This document shows, in pieces, positions 1 through 4,346 of a DNA stretch of 6,892 bases. Source of the stretch: Treponema sp. (lineage in GTDB: Bacteria; Spirochaetota; Spirochaetia; Treponematales; Breznakiellaceae); the NCBI GenBank assembly GCA_031254175.1, contig JAIRUY010000090.1, positions 1 through 6,892 on the forward strand. Direction: 5' to 3'. Below the pieces are notes generated by a model, which saw only the letters and a list, made by a program, of their open reading frames with translations, did not search any database and was not told where the DNA came from. Both the position numbers and the translations under genes were made by a program. Each line of letters starts with the position of its first letter. Position 1 is the first letter of the stretch.

Positions 1-841
1 TTCCGTAAAGCCGGATTAGAACCGTAAGCAGACCTGCGCCTATGCCAAATATAACGCGCCCTGAATTTGTCAGCGGAGTTGTAACATAATCTGTTGCCAT
101 AAATATTGCGCCCAAAAACAGGCCGCCGGAAAGTATATGGAAAAGAGGATCCGCGCCGAGCGCTGCCGTCAGAATAAAAACAACGGCAATGTATGAAAAC
201 GGAACATACCATTTTATAACGCCGCGGATTACAAGATATAAACCGCCCAAAAGCAGGGCAAGCTCGCTTGTTTCGCCTATACATCCGCCGTGCCTGCCGA
301 GAAACATGTCCCACAATCCGGGCAGCGCCTCTCCTCTTCCCAGAAGCATCAGAGGCGTGGCGCCTGTAATAGTGTCCAAGTTAAAATCAGAAGGTATAAA
401 TAACGGAGCCATTTTAAACGGAACCGCCCATGTTGTCATTGTTGTAGAAAAAGCGAGAAACATAACTACGCGGGCTGTTATCGCGGGGTTTGCAAAATTT
501 TTTCCTATTCCGCCGAAAAGCTGTTTAACAAGAACGATTGCCACAAGGCAGCCAAAAACAGCCTGCCAAAGAGGAATTGTTACAGGCAGGTTAAAAGCGA
601 GCAGCATTCCTGTCAGCGCCGCTGACAGATCAGTTACGGTGCTTTTTTTTTTCAGTAATTTCTGGAAAGTCCATTCAAAGAAAACACAGGATGCAATGCA
701 GAGGCCTGTGACAAGAGCGGCGCGTGAACCGAATATCCAGACTGAAACAATAAAGGCGGGGCAAAGCGCGATTATCACATCAAGCATGATGCGGCTTGTA
801 GTTGCCTTGTAATTTATGTGAGGTGCATACGACACAATCAT
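1..841 (-). CDS. rnfD: Rnf electron transport complex subunit D (RnfD), 3' end cut by window edge
   Basis: RnfD is a polytopic inner-membrane subunit of the Rnf complex, homologous to NqrB. It carries a covalently bound FMN and takes part in electron transfer coupled to Na+ or H+ translocation. I translated the minus strand: 280 codons are visible of a usual 320-350, open to the left edge. Family hallmarks are the N-terminal SYAPHI and IMLDVIIAL (about residues 4-26), the flavinylation motif T159-G160-A161-T162, with T162 the expected FMN-linked Thr, then GETSELALLLGG and FMATDYVTTP. The last visible residues, GAGLLTVLIRLYG, match the final conserved block. Several hydrophobic helices are evident. 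The gene begins 5 bases after the rnfC stop, so it is probably co-transcribed. The ATG at 841 has only a distant Shine-Dalgarno; an in-frame TTG at 850 is an alternative start adding three residues. A ten-A run encodes K64-K66. Flavinylation would need an ApbE/Ftp-type transferase encoded elsewhere. Confidence 0.93.
   Translation of the reverse strand, partial: MIVSYAPHINYKATTSRIMLDVIIALCPAFIVSVWIFGSRAALVTGLCIASCVFFEWTFQKLLKKKSTVTDLSAALTGMLLAFNLPVTIPLWQAVFGCLVAIVLVKQLFGGIGKNFANPAITARVVMFLAFSTTMTTWAVPFKMAPLFIPSDFNLDTITGATPLMLLGRGEALPGLWDMFLGRHGGCIGETSELALLLGGLYLVIRGVIKWYVPFSYIAVVFILTAALGADPLFHILSGGLFLGAIFMATDYVTTPLTNSGRVIFGIGAGLLTVLIRLYG
643..652 (-). repeat. Homopolymer A(10) tract within rnfD coding strand
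   Basis: Ten consecutive T on the plus strand, read as ten A in the rnfD sense strand. They encode Lys64-Lys65-Lys66 and the first base of Ser67. The frame is intact at this length, because conserved RnfD sequence is read on both sides. Runs of this length are prone to replication or transcription slippage. Confidence 0.8.
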
Positions 842-846
842 GTTAT

Positions 847-2157
847 TCAATTTTTTGCCTCCCTGTACTCACGCAGCATTTTCTTTGACAGCGTCATAAC
901 CTGCACAAGCGGCCTTTTCGCAGGGCATGTAAACGCGCAGCACGCACATTCGGCGCACATATTAACCTTGTATTTTTTCAGCAGTTCAGGTTTCTTGAGT
1001 TCAAACGCATTCTCTATATAGGGAGGCATAAGGCTCATGGGACACCTTGAAACACATCTCCCGCATTTTATGCATGCCTCTGCCGCCGGCGGCTCTGCGT
1101 CTTTTGCAGAAAAAGCAAGAACGGCGTTTGTGACTTTAACAATGGGAACATCCAGATTCGGGATGGCAGATCCCATCATTGCGCCGCCAAGAATAATCTT
1201 CTTCACATCTTCTTTTAATCCGCCGCAATATTCAAATAAATAACGAACCTGAGTTCCTATCGGCGCGATGACATTTTTCGGCTGTTTCACAGCAGAGCCG
1301 TCTACAGTTACGCACTTTGAAACAAGAGGAATGCCGGTTTTAATATATTTGGCGAAGGTAGCGACTGTTGTACAATTTATGACAACGCACCCAACATCGG
1401 GAAGACGCGCTCCCTCCGGCACTATCCGTCCTGTGACGTTATAAACAAGGACTTTTCTTTCACCCTGCGGATACAGGGACGGAAGCACATGAACTCTAAC
1501 GCCTTCCGTGCCTGCGCAAAGTTCTCTCATTTTTTTGATGGGACCCGGTTTGTTTTTTTCAATGCATATAACGATGTTTTTGGGTTTCAGGTACTCTTTC
1601 ATAAGGAGTATGCCTTCCCATACATACCCGGCGTCGTCTAACATTGTTCTTGTGTCGGAAGTTATATAAGGTTCACATTCCGCGCCGTTTATCAGGATGT
1701 AGTCAAGTTTGACAGTCTCTTTGAGCGTCAGCTTGGCTGCAGTAGGATATCCCGCGCCTCCAAGTCCGACAACGCCTGAGTTTTTTACAGCGTCCAGGAA
1801 TTCCGTCAGGTTTGTTACATTTACAGGAGAGAGACCTTCATAAAATGTCTGGCTGCCGTCCGAAGTAATTGTGACAGAAACGGCTTTTTTTCCGGTGAGG
1901 CCGTCAAGGCGGTCAATGCTTTTTATTTTGCCGGACACGCTGGCATGCACAGGTGAAGAAACTGTTCCCGCAGCCTCGCCAATTACCTGTCCAACTTTAA
2001 CATAATCGCCGATACTTACAACCGGATTTGCGGGAACGCCTTCATGCATGGACATAGGCAGCCTTACTTCCGCAGGTACCGGTATTGCTTCGGGCGTAAA
2101 AGAGGCTGTGTTTTTGAAGTGCGGCGCATATACGCCGCCCAGTTTTTTGAGACTCAT
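847..2157 (-). CDS. rnfC: Rnf electron transport complex subunit C (RnfC)
   Basis: RnfC is the peripheral, cytoplasm-facing subunit of the Rnf complex that binds NAD(H) and FMN and passes electrons through iron-sulfur clusters. The protein has 436 residues, normal for the compact clostridial/spirochaetal form without a long C-terminal repeat tail. The N-terminal barrel-sandwich/biotinyl-like region (about 1-105) holds HEGVPANP, GDYVKVGQ and a SPVHASVSG turn. The flavin/nucleotide-binding domain holds GLGGAGYPT (131-139) and INGAECEPY. GGAMMG (324-329) is the conserved late block. Two [4Fe-4S] motifs follow: C362-x2-C365-x2-C368-x3-C372-P and C401-x2-C404-x2-C407-x3-C411-P. One oddity is YPQGERKVLV (229-238), where I recall relatives usually having YPQG-x-EK-QLI. 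It begins 15 bases after the HEAT-like gene with only a weak Shine-Dalgarno (AAGAG), so translation may be coupled. rnfD follows 5 bases later. Confidence 0.96.
   Translation of the reverse strand: MSLKKLGGVYAPHFKNTASFTPEAIPVPAEVRLPMSMHEGVPANPVVSIGDYVKVGQVIGEAAGTVSSPVHASVSGKIKSIDRLDGLTGKKAVSVTITSDGSQTFYEGLSPVNVTNLTEFLDAVKNSGVVGLGGAGYPTAAKLTLKETVKLDYILINGAECEPYITSDTRTMLDDAGYVWEGILLMKEYLKPKNIVICIEKNKPGPIKKMRELCAGTEGVRVHVLPSLYPQGERKVLVYNVTGRIVPEGARLPDVGCVVINCTTVATFAKYIKTGIPLVSKCVTVDGSAVKQPKNVIAPIGTQVRYLFEYCGGLKEDVKKIILGGAMMGSAIPNLDVPIVKVTNAVLAFSAKDAEPPAAEACIKCGRCVSRCPMSLMPPYIENAFELKKPELLKKYKVNMCAECACCAFTCPAKRPLVQVMTLSKKMLREYREAKN
858..864 (-). promoter_or_regulatory. Shine-Dalgarno AGGGAGG inside the 3' end of rnfC
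   Basis: The minus strand reads AGGGAGG in the last codons of rnfC. It lies 7 bases before the TTG at 850-848, which overlaps the rnfC TGA (849-847), and 16 bases before the ATG at 841. The spacing is ideal for the TTG and too long for the ATG. The true rnfD start may therefore be the TTG, with translation coupled to rnfC termination. Which codon is used cannot be settled from sequence alone. Confidence 0.5.
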
Positions 2158-2172
2158 TATTGTTAGCTGCTC

Positions 2173-3396
2173 TTAATTACCAAGCGCTCTCAAAGCATCT
2201 CGTGCAAGGCTCTGTTCGAACGGAGTATAGGAATCTGCGCGCGTTATGGTGGTAAGCAGAAGTCTTATATACGGATTTTTTGTTTCGGTAACGGAGATAC
2301 AGGAAACAGCCCATTGAAAAATCAGTCTTTCTTTATCACCCCATGGGCCGCTGTGCCTTCTTAGGTTGAGTTCCTGCAGAATCTTGTGCAGAATCTCTAC
2401 CGCTTCATCTGACCTTATTGCCGCCAGAGCATTCATTGTAAGCATTATTTCATCAAAGTCAGGGGTATTGTTTATAAAGTTAGTGTTATATGATCTCTCC
2501 AGATTTGCATAAACTGAATCGTCGGCAACTCCGTACTGGCGTATAATATCAATGGCGCTTTTTCTCATGTCGCTGAGTCTTGTCCGCATTGCCTGATTTG
2601 TAGTGGAGTATGTCCAGCCTGTTTCAAGGGCTACTGCCGCTACTCTTGCTTTTGAAGAATTCGGCGCTTTGCTTCTGAGCATTTCATTCCATGCCACCAG
2701 TTTAATGTCCGGAGCAAGCGAAGGATTCTGGATAAGTTCGATTATTACATCCGCCGGATCATTGACAATATTCGGCAGGGCATTAAGGGCTATTTGTTTT
2801 ACGCTGGTGTCATAAGCGCCGTATGCGACAAAAAACACCGGCCTGTATCCCGAAACATCCTGAAAAACTTCCAGGGCGTTTATGCATCCGATTACTGCCA
2901 TTTGCATTCTGCGCCTGGTTTCCGCGTTTCTGAATGTTTGAGAATTATATTCTGTAAGCCGCTGTACTATGTGCGGAATAAAATCCGTACCGCCGACTTG
3001 TCCTAAAGCAATCAGGGCAGCCTGCATCGCGTTTCCTTCGTTTACTGTGTCTTTGGCAACATCAAAAAGAACAACTGTCAGCCAAAGATCCTGAGCGGCG
3101 GCTGTTACCCTTTCTGCGCCAAGTCCCTGACATAATATTACCGTGGATTTTTCCGCAGCGTCCTGCTCCTCTCTGTTTGTGATATTCGGCGCTGTCTGAA
3201 GAAGGTATTTCAGGGCATCGTGGTAGAATTCTCCTATCCCGGTCATTCCCGCGTCGCGAATTACTTCCAGCAGTAAAAGCCGCTCGACAAAAGTCCCCTC
3301 AACCCTTCTGAATTCACTTGTATAATTTGACATGTCCTGTGTAAAGGCAGTCATTCCGAAAAAGAATAAAATAATGGATATATAAATTCGTTTCAT
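2173..3396 (-). CDS. Exported HEAT-repeat-like protein heading the rnf operon
   Basis: The specific family is not recognised. The 407-residue product starts with a Sec-type signal peptide: Lys2-Arg3, a hydrophobic core at about 4-17, and a likely cleavage near AFTQ-D (17-21). No lipobox Cys is present, so it should be a periplasmic or envelope protein rather than a lipoprotein. The mature part is almost wholly helical, with repeated pairs of amphipathic helices of HEAT/ARM-like spacing, for example AALIALGQVGGTDFIPHIV (126-144), QIALNALPNIVNDPADVIIE (201-220) and NALAAIRSDEAVEILHKIL (322-340). Such solenoids are usually protein-binding scaffolds. No catalytic motif is visible. It lies 15 bases upstream of rnfC and is the first gene of the apparent operon, so a role in assembly or anchoring of Rnf is possible but inferred only from position. 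The ATG at 3396 is chosen because it gives a complete signal peptide. A -10 element sits 6 bases before it. Confidence 0.85.
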   Translation of the reverse strand: MKRIYISIILFFFGMTAFTQDMSNYTSEFRRVEGTFVERLLLLEVIRDAGMTGIGEFYHDALKYLLQTAPNITNREEQDAAEKSTVILCQGLGAERVTAAAQDLWLTVVLFDVAKDTVNEGNAMQAALIALGQVGGTDFIPHIVQRLTEYNSQTFRNAETRRRMQMAVIGCINALEVFQDVSGYRPVFFVAYGAYDTSVKQIALNALPNIVNDPADVIIELIQNPSLAPDIKLVAWNEMLRSKAPNSSKARVAAVALETGWTYSTTNQAMRTRLSDMRKSAIDIIRQYGVADDSVYANLERSYNTNFINNTPDFDEIMLTMNALAAIRSDEAVEILHKILQELNLRRHSGPWGDKERLIFQWAVSCISVTETKNPYIRLLLTTITRADSYTPFEQSLARDALRALGN

Positions 3397-3402
3397 GCCT
3401 TC

Positions 3403-3431
3403 ATTATATCACGGAATGGTATTTTTTTCTA
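3403..3431 (-). promoter_or_regulatory. Candidate extended -10 promoter for the HEAT-like/rnfCD operon
   Basis: On the minus strand a perfect TATAAT occupies 3408-3403, directly preceded by TGA (an extended -10 TGn). A poor -35 match, TAGAAA (3431-3426), lies 17 bases upstream. The -10 ends 6 bases before the ATG at 3396, so the expected start of transcription falls on or next to the initiation codon. That predicts a leaderless or nearly leaderless message. The GAAGG between the -10 and the ATG is too close to serve as a normal Shine-Dalgarno. Confidence 0.55.
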
Positions 3432-3479
3432 TAGCTTAATTTTTATAAAGTTTTAACGAATTAAAGAAAAAATGATTAG

Positions 3480-3511
3480 AGTTGTTCAGAAACTGAAGTT
3501 TCTGAACAACT
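3480..3511. repeat. Perfect inverted repeat 1 (13-bp stem, 4-base loop)
   Basis: Arms GTTGTTCAGAAAC (3481-3493) and GTTTCTGAACAAC (3498-3510) are exact reverse complements around TGAA, and one more A-T pair closes at 3480/3511. Read on the minus strand, the hairpin is followed by TCTAATCATTTTTT. It could therefore terminate transcription coming from the membrane-protein gene at 3644-4240, although the T run starts several bases late. The outer arm shares TTGTTC with the stem at 3547-3583. Confidence 0.75.
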
Positions 3512-3524
3512 TCCGCTAAAACAG

Positions 3525-3543
3525 CAAAATGCGTAGCATTTTG
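3525..3543. repeat. Inverted repeat 2 (8-bp stem, 3-base loop)
   Basis: CAAAATGC (3525-3532) and GCATTTTG (3536-3543) pair perfectly around GTA, with a possible G-T pair outside. It is a small, AT-rich hairpin between two longer ones. No T run follows on either strand, so it is not a terminator by itself. Confidence 0.65.
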
Positions 3544-3546
3544 TAA

Positions 3547-3583
3547 GACTTGTTCGACAACCAACCGGGTTGTCGAACAAGTC
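3547..3583. repeat. Perfect inverted repeat 3 (16-bp stem, 5-base loop)
   Basis: GACTTGTTCGACAACC (3547-3562) and GGTTGTCGAACAAGTC (3568-3583) are exact complements around AACCG. A 16-bp perfect stem in non-coding DNA is well beyond chance. No T run follows directly on either strand. It is the strongest member of the hairpin cluster and a candidate for a dispersed genomic repeat or a structured RNA element. Confidence 0.8.
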
Positions 3584-3585
3584 CA

Positions 3586-3626
3586 CTGTCCGCAGGGAAT
3601 TTACTCCTATGGACAGCCTTTTTTTT
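3586..3626 (+). terminator. Terminator-like hairpin plus T(8), plus-strand orientation
   Basis: The outer stem is CTGTCC (3586-3591) with GGACAG (3611-3616). An inner AGGG/TCCT stem is separated from it by a 2x2 internal loop. CC and then eight T (3619-3626) follow. The orientation would stop plus-strand transcription, yet no plus-strand gene lies upstream in this window. It may end an unannotated transcript through the hairpin cluster, limit antisense transcription into the neighbouring gene, or be part of a repeat element. Confidence 0.5.
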
Positions 3627-3643
3627 ACTATAAAAGGTATTGG

Positions 3644-4240
3644 TTAGACGCCGGAAGCAAGCTTTTTATAAATACTGGCCTCTATACCGATCATAACAAA
3701 AATCATGAAAAGGTAAAGGATTACCACAAAAAGCCACCCAACTACGGGAATATTAACTAAAATTGCAATAATTATACAAAAAACTAACATAGGAAGGAAA
3801 ATAACAGCAAACATCCGCCATTTATTGCCGTATGTAAGATTGTTGCTTAAGCTAATCGCTTCTGTAGGATTTTTTCCCTTGTCTACGACCAACAGAAGAG
3901 CCAGACTCCAGGCGAGAGCGATTACAAAGCCGGGAATAACAAATAACACCATTCCGACAGATATACCCACACTCATGAGACCGGCAGTAAGAAAAAACTC
4001 ACCCATAAATTTCCGGTATTTTGGATCAAAAATCTCGGTCATGGGAATAGGTTCTCCCCTGCTGGCTTTTGTAATAACTCCGGTTGATAAGCCGATTACT
4101 GTCCCGACATTGAGATAAGGAATCCAGCAGGTTGCAATAAAAAGGATAACATTTACCAGAATTGGACCAATGTTTTTTACCCCAATAAAAAACCCATCCT
4201 TAATTGTTTCTATAACCCCTAATTTGTTTATATCAGACAT
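3644..4240 (-). CDS. Small polytopic membrane protein of unknown function (YciC/DUF975-like)
   Basis: The 198-residue protein is predicted to be integral to the inner membrane. Hydrophobic segments lie at about 24-57 (one long or two short helices), 80-101, 102-119, 143-163 and 166-188. Its most telling stretch is VIPGFVIALAWSLALLLVVD (101-120) followed by NPTEAISLSNNLTYGNKW (124-141). This resembles the PG-x-alanine-rich helix and EAL-x-S-x-x-LT-x-G block of DUF975/YciC-type membrane proteins, a resemblance recalled rather than computed. No catalytic residues can be named and the function is unknown. The ATG at 4240 is supported by a perfect AGGAGG five bases upstream. It is a single-gene unit, divergent from secA, with its own sigma-70-like promoter. 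Downstream lie the hairpin cluster and then the HEAT-like/rnf operon. Confidence 0.88.
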   Translation of the reverse strand: MSDINKLGVIETIKDGFFIGVKNIGPILVNVILFIATCWIPYLNVGTVIGLSTGVITKASRGEPIPMTEIFDPKYRKFMGEFFLTAGLMSVGISVGMVLFVIPGFVIALAWSLALLLVVDKGKNPTEAISLSNNLTYGNKWRMFAVIFLPMLVFCIIIAILVNIPVVGWLFVVILYLFMIFVMIGIEASIYKKLASGV

Positions 4241-4245
4241 TTTTT

Positions 4246-4251
4246 CCTCCT
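4246..4251 (-). promoter_or_regulatory. Strong Shine-Dalgarno AGGAGG for the membrane-protein gene
   Basis: AGGAGG on the minus strand, five bases before the ATG at 4240. It fixes the start codon and contrasts with secA and the HEAT-like gene in the same window, which lack such a site. Confidence 0.9.
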
Positions 4252-4265
4252 GTGTTTGATAAGTA

Positions 4266-4294
4266 ATTGTAGCAGTTTTCTTCTGATATGTAAA
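4266..4294 (-). promoter_or_regulatory. Sigma-70-type promoter of the membrane-protein gene
   Basis: On the minus strand, -35 TTTACA (4294-4289) and -10 TACAAT (4271-4266) are separated by exactly 17 bases. Each differs from consensus at one position. Transcription should begin near 4259, giving a leader of about 20 bases that includes the AGGAGG ribosome-binding site. Confidence 0.75.
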
Positions 4295-4295
4295 G

Positions 4296-4311
4296 CGGCA
4301 TATGTATGCCG
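4296..4311. promoter_or_regulatory. Palindrome between divergent promoters, candidate operator
   Basis: CGGCATA (4296-4302) and TATGCCG (4305-4311) are perfect inverted repeats around TG. The 16-base element begins two bases beyond the -35 of the leftward promoter (4289-4294) and abuts the -35 of the proposed secA promoter (4312-4317). A dimeric regulator bound here could affect both genes. No regulator gene is visible in the window. Confidence 0.45.
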
Positions 4312-4340
4312 TTGCCCATTGCCGGAATTTTCGCTATATT
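4312..4340 (+). promoter_or_regulatory. Candidate secA promoter giving a leaderless message
   Basis: The -35 TTGCCC (4312-4317) and -10 TATATT (4335-4340) are spaced 17 bases apart. They match consensus at four and five of six positions respectively. The -10 ends six bases before the secA ATG at 4347, so transcription should start at or beside the start codon. No Shine-Dalgarno is present in the intervening TAGTTC. Confidence 0.5.
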
Positions 4341-4346
4341 TAGTTC

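Noticed and set aside
189..812. Long plus-strand open frame of 207 codons
   Set aside because: It is antisense to rnfD, whose conserved motifs (TGAT, GETSELALLLGG, FMATD) are read on the minus strand. The plus-strand product has no recognisable domain and a random-looking Pro/Ser/Arg composition.
1..841. rnfD as a pseudogene, because of the ten-A run and the missing end
   Set aside because: The frame is open from the ATG to the window edge, with conserved blocks on both sides of the run. The missing C-terminus is due only to the window boundary.
3421..3470. Plus-strand promoter that could drive a non-coding RNA through the hairpin cluster
   Set aside because: TATAAA at 3444-3449 has no acceptable -35 at 16-18 bases. 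In an AT-rich spacer such hexamers are expected by chance.
3472..3519. 15-codon plus-strand frame (ATG at 3472, TAA at 3517) across hairpin 1
   Set aside because: It has no Shine-Dalgarno beyond an A-rich stretch, and its sequence is dictated by the palindrome. It is too short to support as a gene or leader peptide.
3480..3583. CRISPR-like array
   Set aside because: The palindromes differ in sequence and spacing, and there are no identical direct repeats with unique spacers.
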